Assembly (NCBI RefSeq): GCF_020497125.1 | Contig: NW_025422883.1 | Coordinates: 248,001-312,000, forward strand | From: Mauremys mutica | Lineage: Eukaryota > Chordata > Testudines > Geoemydidae | DNA: 64,000 nt | Reading direction: 5' to 3' | Shown: positions 12,047 through 23,300 of the stretch, one piece after another | Position numbering within the stretch: the stretch's first letter is position 1 | Layout: every line of letters begins with the position of its first letter | Made by a program: the position numbers and the translations under genes | The notes under the pieces: model-generated | Told to the model about the DNA's origin: nothing | Seen by the model: only the letters and a program-made list of their open reading frames with translations | The model's database searches: none

Positions 12047-12457
12047 CTGGCTCTATGCAAGGGCATCACAGAAAGGACAATGCCTGAAAGCAACAGAATG
12101 GGAGTGACAGGCAAAGAGACCCATCTCCTGAAGCCAAAGTCAGAGGTGAGAGAAGGAACCAAATGAGAATAGGTTCCAAAGTAACTAAGAGAAAGCTGCC
12201 TGAACCCGCTAAAAAAAAAAAATCCAGGGCTATTTGCTAAGGAGGAAGAAGTGTCTGACACCCAGCTACAGCCAGGAATGGAGCAATGGGGGCCAAATGT
12301 GTCACATCACCAAGCCTTGGTGGACTTCAGTGTGACTGCTACTTAAAACATCAAAGAGCCATTTCAGTGCTGCCCTGCCCGCCCCCCATTTGTTTCCCCC
12401 ACTGGATATATGCTTAGATCAGCTGTCCTAAAAACTCCCTCTGCCACTTATTCGTCC
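12047..12457. other. Unassigned intergenic DNA
   Basis: No gene or clear repeat seen between the family C LTR and the short retroposon fragment at 12458. Confidence 0.35.
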
Positions 12458-12546
12458 GGTTTCAGAGTAGCAGCCGTGTCAGTCTGTATCCGCAAAAAGC
12501 ACAGGAGTGCTTGGGGCACCTTAGAGACTAACATTTATTTATTCGC
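12458..12546 (-). mobile_element. Short Penelope-like or SINE-like repeat fragment
   Basis: Contains TTTCAGAGTAGCAGCCGTGT, then CAAAAAGCACAGGAGTGC, then GGCACCTTAGAGACTAACA. This is the same block order (GGTGCCAC, then AGACTAACACGGCT on the other strand) as in the palindromic element at 13473-13663, from a different subfamily. It stops before the region that would hold the palindrome centre, so it is a truncated copy. Confidence 0.6.
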
Positions 12547-13455
12547 CCCTGTCCCCACAGCAGGGGCTGCAGCTCGAGGTGGGGGGGGGGGGGGAAAGAG
12601 GAGAAGGAGGAACAGAGGTAAAGTGGCCGAGGCTCCCGGCCACAACCAGGGGCCGAGGCTGGAGCAGGAGTGGGAGCAGAGCTGCAGCCAGGCAGCGGCC
12701 AGGTGTGGCTCCGGTCCCTGCTTTGCCCCCAGCATTGGTCCCAGGCTGGGAATAGAGCCACCAGCAGCAGCTGAGGCTGGTGTGGGGACAGGAGCAGAAC
12801 CACACCAAGGCCAGGACTGGGGACACAGCTGGGGGCAGGACCAGAGCAGAGCAGGGAGGGCTTTGTGGTGCCCCCTCCCTGCCTCTGGGCAGGGTTGCCT
12901 GGGCTCCGCTGCACCCCCCAGACATTCCTCCATGCCCCCCTAGAGGGTGCACCCCACACTTTGGGGACCCTCTAGCTTAGACTGTAAGCTTTTGGGGGTA
13001 GAGGCTTGTTATTTCCTGCACACATAGTGCCCAGCCCAATGCGGATTCCATTCCCGACTGGCACCTCTGGACGGACGGATGGACACACACACACACACAC
13101 CAGTTCAAAGACAACATGAACAACATGGGGTGACATTTTACACACTGCCACGGACATGATCACTGGAACAAGGACACTGGCTAGGCTGGTAAACAGAGGC
13201 ACCTAGATGCTGCTTTGGATTGTGTGGGCAAGTAATGCTCCCCCACCCCCTCTTGTGAGCAGACAATGTACTGGAGTGTAGAAGAACAAGGATCCTACTG
13301 TCCGAGCCCAACAAAGCCCTGGATAAGAGCAGGAGGGGGCGTAACATGCCATCGTATAAATAACTGCAGAAAGAACCCTGCTGGGGCTCGGCTCTGGAGG
13401 GTTGCCCAACAGGACAGGAATATGTTGTGGGGTTTTTTGAAGTAAGTCTGTCTCC
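12547..13455. other. GC-rich non-coding DNA with microsatellites
   Basis: Holds a poly-G run near 12584, CAG-rich low-complexity DNA to about 12930, an (AC)n microsatellite at 13083-13101, and near 12976 a TTAGACTGTAAGCTTTT stretch. The last resembles an old dispersed amniote repeat also hinted at near 14626 and 24462. Overlapping frames on both strands at 12528-12960 are low-complexity artefacts. Confidence 0.4.
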
Positions 13456-13472
13456 ATACTAGATTTTAAGTA

Positions 13473-13663
13473 AAAAGCAACAAAGGGTCCTGTGGCACCT
13501 TATAGACTAACAGAGGTATTGGAGCATGAGCTTTCGTGGGTGCATCCAACGAAGTGGGTATTCACCCACGAAAGCTCATGCTCCAATACGTCTGTTAGTC
13601 TATAAGGTGCCACAGGCCCCTTTGTTGCTTTGTACAGATCCAGACTAACACGGCTCCCCTCGG
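13473..13663 (+). mobile_element. 191-bp palindromic retroposon with hammerhead-like core
   Basis: Flanked by perfect 17-bp direct repeats ATACTAGATTTTAAGTA at 13456-13472 and 13664-13680, which marks a single insertion by target-primed retrotransposition. Inverted arms of 68 bp (13474-13541 and 13564-13631) match at 66 positions around a 22-bp spacer. The right arm and spacer fit part of a hammerhead ribozyme fold: stem II GTGGGT/ACCCAC (13554-13559 with 13564-13569), GAAA at 13570-13573, and a 3-bp stem III closing on GCTC. The expected CUGANGA is CCAACGA here, so the core is decayed. Family: probably Penelope-derived (inference). Confidence 0.75.
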
Positions 13664-13693
13664 ATACTAGATTTTAAGTAAGTGTCACTGCCC

Positions 13694-13713
13694 GGGGGGG
13701 GGGGGGGGGGGGG
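13694..13713. repeat. Poly-G tract of 20
   Basis: Uninterrupted run of 20 G (C on the other strand). It is G-quadruplex-capable and a likely site of length error in assembly. Confidence 0.9.
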
Positions 13714-13900
13714 TGTAATAACATGATTGCCCTCAGATAAGGCATTTTCAGAGACACAAGATGCACTGGGCAGGAGGCAGGAGCTCTGCCACAAGCTTCC
13801 AGCAGACCCACATGCCACTCACCTAAATGCCCCTTGCCTCACTTTCCCCTCAGATAGGCATAGCGATTTCACTTCCCTCCTTTGGCTTGGCTGTTTAGAG

Positions 13901-14619
13901 CAGTGGTCTCCAAAGTGGGGTGCGCGCATGGTGTGCAAGACGATCCATTGGGAGGCGCGGCGGGAGGAGCGCCACCGGAGGAAAAAAGAAAAAAGGGCGG
14001 CCGGAGGAGGGAGCGAGCGAGCGGGGAAGCTGCCCCCACCCCGGGCCAGGCAGGGCCACCCAGAACGCAGGGGCTTTAGGGGCTGCAAGGCCCTGGGCTA
14101 AGGGGGCCCCGGGGCCCTGGCCTGCAGCTCTAAAGCCCCTTTTGGAATGCGGCCCTGAGTCCTCCGGCCCGTGGAGGAGCAGGGGCAGTGGTGCAGCCAG
14201 CAGCGGCGCTTTCCCCTTCAAAGCCGGCTGGAGAGAAGCTTGGAAGGGGAAAGCGGAGCTTTGACACTTCTCTCTGGCAGCTGGCTGCCCCTGCTCCTCC
14301 TGAGTGCTCCAGCCCATACCTGCAGGGCCATATTGCGAAAGGGGCTTTAGAGCAGCCGGCCAGGGCCCCGGGGCCCCTGCTTTAATAATTTTTGTGTGAG
14401 AGCAAAAAGGTTTTTTGTACCATTAACGAAAAACGTTTTTAAAAAAAATGTATTTTATCTTTATCTCATCTTTTTTATTTCTATTTTGTGCATTTTATAA
14501 TGTGCATAATATATTAGTACATGTATATAATTTATACATAAATACATATACATATATTGGGGGTGCATGCTCAAATTTTACTGACAGGGGTGCACGATCA
14601 AAATAGTTGGAGACCACTG
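13901..14619. mobile_element. 719-bp nonautonomous hAT element
   Basis: Terminal inverted repeats CAGTGGTCTCCAA and TTGGAGACCACTG, a hAT-type end. The 8-bp flanks GTTTAGAG and GTTTAGCC match at 6 of 8 positions, as expected for an old 8-bp duplication. The inside has a GC-rich first half and a very AT-rich second half (about 14385-14570), with no transposase. It splits an older dispersed repeat that resumes at CCTATGAGCTCTCTGGGACA. Confidence 0.85.
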
Positions 14620-14679
14620 GTTTAGCCTATGAGCTCTCTGGGACAGGGGCTGTCTCTTAGTAAGCATGTGTACAGAGGG

Positions 14680-14744
14680 TTAGTGTAACCGTATTGGTCT
14701 CAGGATATGAGAGACACCAGGTGAGTGAATGAATGAATTTTATT
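14680..14744 (+). mobile_element. Short repeat fragment, related retroposon class
   Basis: Contains TAACCGTATTGGTCTCAGG followed by a GAATTTTATTG end, resembling another widespread short repeat of turtles with a CCGTGTTGGTCCCAGGATAT core (from memory). It abuts a hAT fragment on its right. Confidence 0.4.
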
Positions 14745-14745
14745 G

Positions 14746-15115
14746 CAGTGGTTCTCAGCCCTTCCAGACTACTGTACCCACGTGAGGAGTCTGATTTGTC
14801 TTGCATACCTAAAGTGTCACCCCACTTAAAAACTACTTGCTTACAATATCAGACCCTGAAACACAGAAGTGGCACAGCACACCCTTACTGAACCATGGCT
14901 GAGTCTCATTTTTACCCTGCAATTATAAACCAAATTGTTTGGACTATAAATACTGTGCTTCCATTTCAGTATATAGAAGAGTATAAACAAGCTATTGTCA
15001 GTATGAAGTTTCAGTCTGTACTGACTTCGCTAGTGTTTTATGTAGCCTGTTGTAACACTAGGCAAATCCCTAGACGAGCGGAGGTACCCCTGGAAGCGCT
15101 CTCGGGCTCCTGGCT
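14746..15115. mobile_element. hAT (Charlie-like) fragment, one end only
   Basis: Starts with a hAT terminal sequence CAGTGGTTCTCAGCC. It continues through AT-rich non-coding DNA typical of a long nonautonomous hAT relic, ending in GGAGGTACCCCTGGAAG. The matching right terminus is missing: sequence passes directly into the CpG island at about 15120. Confidence 0.6.
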
Positions 15116-15119
15116 GAAG

Positions 15120-16050
15120 CGCTGCGTCACTGGAGGAAGGTGCTGGCCAGAGACAAGCCCCGCAGAGCTCCTCCTGGGGTGCGGGGAAAGCGCTCAGAGG
15201 CCTGGCCGCACCACCCAGCTTTAGCAGCAGGGCTGTGCCGGTGCGGACACGCTCTTTGCCGCACTGCTGCCGGCAACACCCTCCCAGCCCCGAGCGGCCG
15301 CTCGCTGGGCCGCAGGAGCGAGCCCCTGCGCTGCTCTCTTGCGGGGGGAGGCTCGGCTCGGCGGACAGCTCGCAGCGCAGCCGCTGCAGAGTCACCGCTC
15401 AGCGCAGGCTGCGGGCCGGGTCCCCCCAGGGCCGAGCAGGGCGCGGCGGCCTGCGAACACCCCTCGGGGGGGGGGGGGAAGGGGGGTACTAGGGCACCCA
15501 GCCCCGCCCGCCCGTCCAGCCCCGGGGCCGGTGTCCGGCCAGGCCGCGCTGTAGGCCCCGGAGCACCGGGGCTCGGCCGAGTCCCCGCGCGGGCGGCGAT
15601 GGCCGGTTCTGGGAAGCGGCCCCGGCGGCCATTGGCGGGGGGGTGAAGAGTCTGTCCCGCCCCTCCCCCCGCGGAGACAGGCAGCCCGGGGCGCGGGGGT
15701 TTGACCTGACCAGACCGGACACGGGACCCGGGCTCGCACCTACCTGCCGCCCCGCCGCTCAGCGGCTCCTCGGCTCCCCGCCGCCATCTCATACCGGCCG
15801 CTCCGCCTCCCCATTGGCCTTCCGGACCCCAGCCCCTGCAACCCGATTGGCTGGACCGAGCGCCGGCCCGGGGCGGGGCCACCCAAGGGCGGGGCCGCCA
15901 TTGGCCTGTTCGAATAATCAACAGACGACCCGCACGCTGGCCGGGCGGGGCCGCCGGGTGCGCAAAGGATCCTGGGGGCTGTAGTTTTCCTAGGTGGGAG
16001 GGGATCCGGAGGCCCCGCCCCCAGGCTGAGGACGCGCCCCGGGGTGGGGT
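15120..16050 (-). promoter_or_regulatory. CpG-island promoter with CCAAT boxes and ZNF143-like site
   Basis: A CpG-dense, TATA-less block. CCAAT boxes lie on the minus strand (ATTGG on plus) at 15631, 15813, 15846 and 15900. A ZNF143/Staf-like motif (CTGGGGGCTGTAGTT, 15972-15986) lies beyond them. Three of the CCAAT boxes are 26-117 bp upstream of a well-placed minus-strand ATG at 15787, followed by a consensus splice donor at 15743. This suggests a promoter firing leftward into a gene outside the window. CCAAT plus ZNF143 sites are also common in two-way promoters, so plus-strand transcription is possible. Confidence 0.65.
15744..15787 (-). CDS. Candidate first coding exon of a gene leaving the left edge
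   Basis: The minus-strand ATG at 15787-15785 has G at -3 and G at +4, a strong Kozak context. It opens MAAGSRGAAERRGG and runs 44 bases to a consensus donor CAG|GTAGGTG, leaving a codon split after two bases. An upstream out-of-frame ATG lies 5 bp before. No matching second exon is in the window, so the call rests on promoter context, ATG context and donor only. In human the genes beyond the RRP12 3' end are, from memory, FRAT2, FRAT1 and ARHGAP19, the last on the same strand. I do not recognise this N-terminus as any of them. It could equally be a non-coding first exon. Confidence 0.3.
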
Positions 16051-16616
16051 AGCCGGGGTTGGGGGGCGGAGCAGCCCCGCCTGAGGAGGGGGTGGGGGAA
16101 GGCAGCAGTGCGGGGAGGGGTCAGGGGTTAACAGCTGCCCAGGCTGAGGCAGTGGGGAGGTGGCCAGGGGCAGGGGGGTACCTCAGGGCCCCCCCCCTCA
16201 GTCGCTGGGCAGGCCAGGGCCCCTCCAAAGGGGGTCGGGGTCCTTATCCCCATTGCACGGCCAGGGGCCGGGCGCAGGGCTTGCCCAAACCACAGGGGGG
16301 AACAGGCCCCGTCAGAGCCAGATCTCAGACACTGCTCGTACCCCCGGCCTCCTGGGGAGCCAACCCTCACCCCCCGCTTCCCACCCCCTGCTGTTACACC
16401 CACATAACTGCAGAGCTGACACCCACAGAACTGACCTCAAGGCAGTTCTTCCAGATTTACACGGGTGTAACAGAGCCCAGCATGGCCTGACTTCATTCCC
16501 AGTTCACTTAGTAACTGAAAGGAGAGTCTGGCTGGGGAGGATGACGACTGTAAAACCAGGGGATCAGCAGTAAGAGGAGAAGTCACTGTGGGACCCATTC
16601 TCCCATTAGCCTGAGT
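16051..16616. other. GC-rich island flank, no gene seen
   Basis: Shore of the CpG island. The open frames here overlap on both strands and show no conserved domain. Confidence 0.4.
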
Positions 16617-17329
16617 CAGAGGTTCTTAAACTGTGGTCCGCGAGCTCCATTCAGGTGGTCCGCGGAGAGTTCCCTCTAAGGTGCGCGCCCCAGGGAATGA
16701 AGGGCCACCCACGTAGTAAGTGGAGCTGTGCAGGCGTGGCTCCATTAATTAGGTGCCTGGACCCTGGAGAAGATACACATGTAAGGTGAGGTGGTGGCCT
16801 TGGGGGAATAGAGGGGTAGGTGGGAGGGGGCAGTGGGGTGAGAAGAGGGGGTGGAGGAATTTTGGGACATGCAGGGCTCCAGCAGCCAGAGAAAGAGGCG
16901 ACTTTCCCCAGCGCCAGGGCTGTGGCTGCTGGGGAGAGAGACCCCCCCTCTCCTTCCCAGCCTCTGCTCTGTGGCTGCTGTGGTGGGGGAGGAACCCCGC
17001 TCCTTCTCAGCCCCAGCTCGGGAGCTGCCACTGCAGGGGAGAGACAGAGAGACCCCCCGCATCCTTCCCAGCCCCAGCTGTGGGGCTGCCGTGGAGGGGG
17101 AGAGAGGGCACATCCATCCCATTAGAAAGGTAAGACTGTGTGTTTTTATTTGTAGAACAAAAAAATGTTAATTATTATTACGGTTTTTTTATATAGCGCT
17201 TTTATCCAAAGCATTTTACAACAGGTAGCTAACGGTACAAACAACATTTGGAAAGATTGTTAAGTGGTCCGCCAAGACCCTCAGCAATTTTCAAGTGGTC
17301 TGTGGAAAAAAAAAGTTTGAGAACCACTG
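16617..17329. mobile_element. 713-bp nonautonomous hAT element
   Basis: Ends are CAGAGGTTCTTAAAC and GTTTGAGAACCACTG, a hAT inverted-repeat pair. The 8-bp flanks GCCTGAGT (16609-16616) and GCCTAGGT (17330-17337) match at 6 of 8. It contains subterminal GTGGTCCGC/GTGGTCTGT repeats and a GC-rich centre with CTCAGCCCCAGCT-type repeats that yields spurious frames. No transposase is present. Confidence 0.82.
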
Positions 17330-17544
17330 GCCTAGGTGATGCAGGGGAGAGCAGCGAGGGAGCTGGAACTCACTGAGTGCCTTTAGCATTCCTGCCGAGG
17401 TGGCTTGGTTCCCCTGCTGCGGAAACTGGGCCCTTCGCTCCGGGGTCCCCTTAGCTCATGTTGGTTACCTCCATGACTGGCCCAGCCAGAATCCACTCCC
17501 TCCCAACCTGCACAGCTCCCTTGCAGGAGAAAGGGAGGAACATG

Positions 17545-18006
17545 TGTCAGAGAGTTTGGGAGGAGACAAGGCCCTGCACCCCTGGCTTCCCGCAAGTCAC
17601 CGTGACTCTCAGCCAGACAGCAGAACAGAAGGTTTATTAGACAACAGGAACACAGTCCAAACTAGAGCTTGTAGGCATAAACAGGACCCGTTAGTCAGGT
17701 CCTTCTGGGGGGTTGGGATCTTAGACCCCAGCCTTGGGGTTCCCTCCGATTCCCCAGCCAGCCCAAAACTGAAACTCCGCTGCAGCCGTCTCATTCCCCC
17801 CTCTCCCCGGCTCCTCCTCCAGCCTTTGTCCAGTTTCCCAGGCTAAGGTGTCACCTGGCCCCGTGCCCCTCCCAGCTCAGGTTACAGGCTCAGGTATTAT
17901 CCCTCAAGTAAAGTCTCCCCCTGCCCTCCCATCCCCCATGCAGACAGTCCCAGTAAAACCAGAGGACATTCCCAGGTCAGTCCACCCCGCTCCCTACTGC
18001 GTCACA
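17545..18006 (-). mobile_element. Solo LTR (family A, copy 2)
   Basis: A 462-bp element with ends TGTCAGAGAG and CTGCGTCACA and perfect 5-bp duplications ACATG at 17540-17544 and 18007-18011. It shares with the copies at 4955 and 51681 the GACTCTCAGCCAG block next to a TTTATT, which reads as an AATAAA signal on the minus strand. No internal proviral sequence is present. Confidence 0.88.
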
Positions 18007-18284
18007 ACATGCCACAGAGACAACACACATACAAACGTCCACCTAAGCAGGCAGAGGTCTGCATGTGGGGAGACCCCGCTATGCAGTTTTCAAGGGGATA
18101 ATCTGGCTTGCAACATTTAAGCCCTGGTTTTCAGTGGTGCTGAACACCCACATCACCAGTTGGATTCAGTGATCCGTAAACCTCACCACCTTTGCAAAGC
18201 GGGCTCCTAGAGCCTGACAGAACATGAGCAATAAACAACACTGGGGGTGTAGGAAGGACAAGTCATGCCAAAAACCTGGGTTGT

Positions 18285-18900
18285 TTTTTTTTTGACAGAA
18301 TGGACAATCTTTGGACAAAGAACACAGCAGGTGTCATGTTTCTGGCCTTAATAAAGCACCTGATATGGTGATTCACAAAATCATATTAAAGTAAATAATT
18401 CCAGCTGTCTCGGATAGGAGCATAGTCACATAGACTAGAAACTGCTCGACAAATAACGAACAACAATAAAGCCATAATATGATCATGGCAATGGACTGAC
18501 TTGGAGGTGAGTCTAGTGAGGTGCCCCATGCCGGGGTGGTAGGTCTCATCTTATCTTATTTAAATGAGCTGAAAAAGGGAGCGAGTCGTGATAAAATCTC
18601 CAGATGATGCAAAACTGAGAGAAGCTGCATCCGCCATGGAGGACAGAGTAATTGTACGAAAGGTCACATATGTTAGAAACATTGGCAGGGAATTACAGAT
18701 GAGATTCAACTTGGATAAATGCAGCTGATGCATCTGGGAAAATAAAACCATCTGGGAAAGAGAAATGAGTGAATGAGGAGAGTGGGCAGAGGATTAAGCA
18801 GCAGTTTGCAATGCATTGTGCCAGAAAGAAACGAACCTGATTTTGGGCTGCCGAAGCAGAAGCGTGACATGCAACAAGAAGCTGCTATTCTGACTTACAG
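18285..18900 (+). mobile_element. Old CR1 LINE fragment
   Basis: Heavily decayed reverse-transcriptase DNA. GGCCTTAATAAAGCACCTGA corresponds to the FxKAFD region, TCTCCAGATGATGCAAAACT to the ADDAKL catalytic segment, and GATTCAACTTGGATAAATGC to the FNxDKC region. There are many stops and indels, and it is older than the CR1 copies at 2.6 and 34.8 kb. Confidence 0.65.
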
Positions 18901-20368
18901 CCCTCAATACAGACAGACACAACTCTTTTATTAGGCCAGATCCTGATAAGATCCTGCGTTTTTTCTCAGACCTCACTCAGGGAAACCCCCATTGAAGTCT
19001 AACCGCTGACCCTAGTAAGCTGAAATATTAAGAAAAAAAAATCATGTGGATATGACCTTGTATTCTGTGCCCATGGGATTTGCCACAGGGTCCATCCCTG
19101 CCACAGAACTGTGTTCCTCAATCTCAGCCTCCACTTCAAACAACAATGTCTCGAGCTCTCTTCTGGTTGTACAGGTAACCTTGAAAACATGAGCCAGGTG
19201 AAGAAGCAGCAGGCCGAGAAAGGCAGGCTGCTCCATCATCATCGCACGGGGTGTTAATGCCAAAGACTATTTAAATGTCAATATCTGTAACTATTTCACT
19301 GCCGATCGTTTAGCTTATGTGCAATCTCACCATCTCCAGCTGCCTCTTCACTACCCTCAAAAGCCCCAAAAGCCCCAGTGTTTGTGCGTCTCTCAAATGC
19401 GCATGCAGCTCCCCTGGCCACTCCGATGAGTTACGCGTTCTCACTACAAACGTATGTGGGACAGCATCAAATAAATGGCATGTAATATCAGAATAACTCA
19501 GAGGACACTGCTGATTGGATTGTGCACTTTCAGATTTAATTTAAAAACTCTATTTTTAATTAAAATTAAGCTCCTGCCAAATTTCCCACCTGCTGCCTCA
19601 GAGCCATGCAGAATCCAGGGACCGTGCCGGAGACTCCAGGCCCAGCTTGTCATTGTGTAGCCGGGGTTTTGGCTTCGGGATCCATTCTCTCCTACATGGA
19701 AATACCGGCTCCAGGCTCCAGTGGGAGTTGTGTCTGAGTAAGGACTGGGAGGTAGCAGCGTAAGGAGCTCAGGGTTTGCTCTGGGATTCTGTGCTATTTT
19801 GTGGAGTTGACTCCATGTCCCAAAGGATTTTGGGATTCGTATCCGTATCTTGCATCCGTTCTTGGAACGAAGGAAACCTGATCAAACTGAGGTTGGGGGA
19901 CACCCTAACTGGAGAAGGAGGGAGGGAGCCCTAGCCCTCCACAAAGTCTGTTCCTTTCTCCTGTTGCAAAGGCCCTCCAAAATATTAGCCCGCCCAGCAC
20001 CAAGAGAATACACAACTAGACTTCAAGCAGGTACAAAGCCTACACTGTGCCACACAGACTGAGCCATGCACCACAATAGTGACCGAAGCGCCTCACCACA
20101 GCAAACACGCCACAAACAACTCAGCAACGGATTTCCACACAAGAGCAACAACTGAACAGCGGAACTGCTAGCTAGTCAGCTGTTACACCAGCTGCAATCC
20201 CTGCTGCAGTAAGCCTCCACTTGGTCCCCTAGCACCCACAGGGAGGGGAAAGTGTGCAAGCACGAATGCATGTGCCCCAGGCTGTCTCTCACACGATTGT
20301 GCCAGGACATTGTGAATAGTGCACGGCTTTTTCTGTTGTGCACAGGCTGGGTTTGCGCCGGGTGAGGC
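18901..20368. other. Unassigned; 3' flank of the receptor gene
   Basis: No exon or clear repeat is visible. The receptor gene's 3' UTR must lie here, but I see no convincing minus-strand AATAAA close to its stop codon. Confidence 0.4.
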
Positions 20369-23300
20369 TCATGGGCCCGCTCTCTTCCCACAGGAGAGGA
20401 GCTGTGGCTCACTGGGCTGAGAGTCTCTGGAGGATTTGCTTGGCTCCCCTTTGGTGGAATTTAAGGTCCACAAAGATCTTCCAGCCCTGGGCGCTTGCCC
20501 TCCCGACCTGGCACAGGAGCCTTGCAGTTTCTTGCTGATCCAGGGCAGGAGTGGGGGGAGACTTTCGCGGCAGGCGGTGCGGAAGGAGGCTGAGGAGATG
20601 CAGAAGAGGAGGGGGTCCAGGGCACTGTTGAGGTACCAGAGAGGCAGTGAGAGGTAGGTCTTCAGCCAGGTGTAGAGCACCAGGATGCTGGTGCTCCAGC
20701 TGTGAATGTAAATGTGCATCAGGGATGACGCCGTGTCGGGGAAGTTGCAAAAGAAAAACGCAGCCACCACAGCACCTGCATGGAAGAGAGGAGAGAGATT
20801 CATGCCCAGCCGCATTGCACAGGGCTCCTTGCCGAATGGGATTCTGCAGCCATGGAATGACCATAGCACTGTCCCTCTTTTAGAACCTGATGCACAGTGG
20901 CACCCCCAAAGTCAGATTTCATTTAAAAAAAGTCTATTTCTGCCCTTTTGGTTTCAAAGAAAACTTTCAAAAGGGACCCAACTGTGACCAACACAGTGAC
21001 ACCTGCCTGAGTCTGCAAAGAGCCTGAAACCACAGCTCTGGAAGAGAAAAATTACACCTTGTTCATCACGATGAACTTCAAAATCACATCTCCACTTGAA
21101 TATTTGTAACCTGCTCTAGTCGCAGTTAACACCTCAGCTTGCTGTAACAGAGAGATCAGAAAGATGGTTTAATTTCCCTGTTTTTTCAGTATTTCTTTTG
21201 TACATGTGACAGTGATTTCTGTATAGGTATTGTCACTATGTCATGTAGAAACAGGGAAGAGAAAAACATTTTAGAAGTAGGAAAATGGGATGTAAATCGA
21301 CAGAAATCAGCCAAGTGCTAATGGGCAGAGAGATTACTCTGAAAATGTTTTTTATGTTTACTGGATTTCATCTTGAGGGCTTCCTGGAGATTTTAAGCCT
21401 CCACACTCAACCATCTTGCTGGTGATCGTTAGAAAAATATGAAGTAAATAAAATAAAAACTAAACAATAATAATCTTGCTTCTGGCCTTGCTTTTAAACA
21501 AGCTAAATAAGCCAGCAAGAGAATGTAAGTGAAAGCACAAGGCTGCATGCCCTGCCCTCCAGCAGGTAGCCTGGCCTTTCAGTAACAAGAGAAGATGAGG
21601 GGCTAATGGAGCACCAGGAAGGTGTTAAGAGAAGATGCAAAGTCTGAAAAAAAGTGACCACGCCGCTCCTTGCCCCTCCCACCAGGTACAAAAGAGGTGG
21701 TCTCATCACCCCCAGGCTCCCAGAACGGAACATCCCCATGCATTGGAAGGGGTGGTACCAGGGGACGGGCCCTACAAGTCTCATTCAGTTTGCCTGGAAG
21801 AGGGAGCTCCACTGGCGTGCGGCGAAGGAGGGGGTTCTAGTGGCGTATAGAACAGTAGTTGGGGGATGGAAAGAGGAAACTCTCCCGGCGTATAGCGATA
21901 GCCCGACTGTGTAAAGAGCTTCGAAATATGCTTGATTGTTTAGCCCCAATAAACCCATCCAGTTGCCGGCAGACTGGACTCTGGACTGCTATGTTAAGTA
22001 AGGGTGGCAATACCATACCAGGCCACCCTGACTTCTGCGCTGCTGCTGGCGGTGGCTGATCCTGGCCAGCAGCAGCCGCCGCTCTCCAGCTGCCCAGCTC
22101 TGAAGGCAGCGCCACCGCCAGCAGCAGCACAGAAGTAAAGGTGGCAATACCTCAACTCTCCCTGCAATAACCTTGCGACCCCTCCCACAATTCCTTTTTG
22201 GGTCAGGCCGCCTGCAATTACAACACCATGAAATTTCGGATGTAAATAGCTGAAATCATGACATTTATGACTTTTTAAATCCTATGACCGTGAAATTGAC
22301 AAAATGGACCGTGAATTTGGTAGGGCCCTAGGTATAGTGTACTTAGACTTTCAGAAAACCTTTGGCAAGGTCCCTCACCAAAGGCGCTTAAGCAAGGTAA
22401 GTAGTCATGGGATAAGAGGGAAGGTGCCTCTCACGGATCAGTGACAGGTTAAAAGATAGGAAACAAAGGGGAGGAATAAATGGTCAGTTTTCACAGTGGA
22501 CAAATGGGGGGAAAGGATTCCCCAAGGATCTGTTCAGGGACCAGAGCTGTTCCACCTATTCATAAATGATCTGGAAAAGGGGATGAACAGAGAGGTGACA
22601 AAATTTGCAGATGATACAAAATTACTCATATAGTTAAGCCCCAAACTGACTGTGAAGAGTTACAAAGGGATCTCGCAAAACTGGGTGACTGGGCAACAAA
22701 ATGACAGTTGAAATTCAAATTGATAAGTGCCAAGTAATGCACATTGGAAAACATCATCCCAACTATACATATGATACGATGGGGTCTAAATTAGCTGTTA
22801 CCACTCAAGAAAGAGATCGTGGAGTTGCTGTGGATATGTCTCTGAAAACATCTGCTAATGTGCAGTGGCAGTCAAACAACCGAACCGAATGTTAGGCGCC
22901 ATTAGGAAAGAGAGAGATAATAACAAAGAAAATATCACAATGTCTCTCTATAAATCTATGACACGCTCACACCGTGAATGCAGTTCTGGTGGCTCTATCT
23001 CTAAAAAGATATATTAGAATTGGGAAAAGTACAGAAAAGGGGAACAGACATGGTCAGGGGGATGGAACAGCTTCCGTACAAGAAAAGATTAAAAAGACTG
23101 GGACTGTTCATCATGAGTGGTGTGGAGGAAGCGAGTAGGGAAGTGTTATTTACCCCTCCACATAACATGACCCAAGATCACCCCAGGAAATGAACAGGTA
23201 GCAGGTCTAAAGCAAACACACGCAGAGTATTTCTTCACACAAAGCACAGTCGGCCTGGGGCACTCCTTGCCAGGGGTGTTGTGAAGGCCAAAAGTGTAAC

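Noticed and set aside
15127..15921. 264-codon minus frame across the CpG island
   Set aside because: A GC-rich frame without conserved features. The consensus splice donor at 15743 cuts it, and other phases and strands are open as well.
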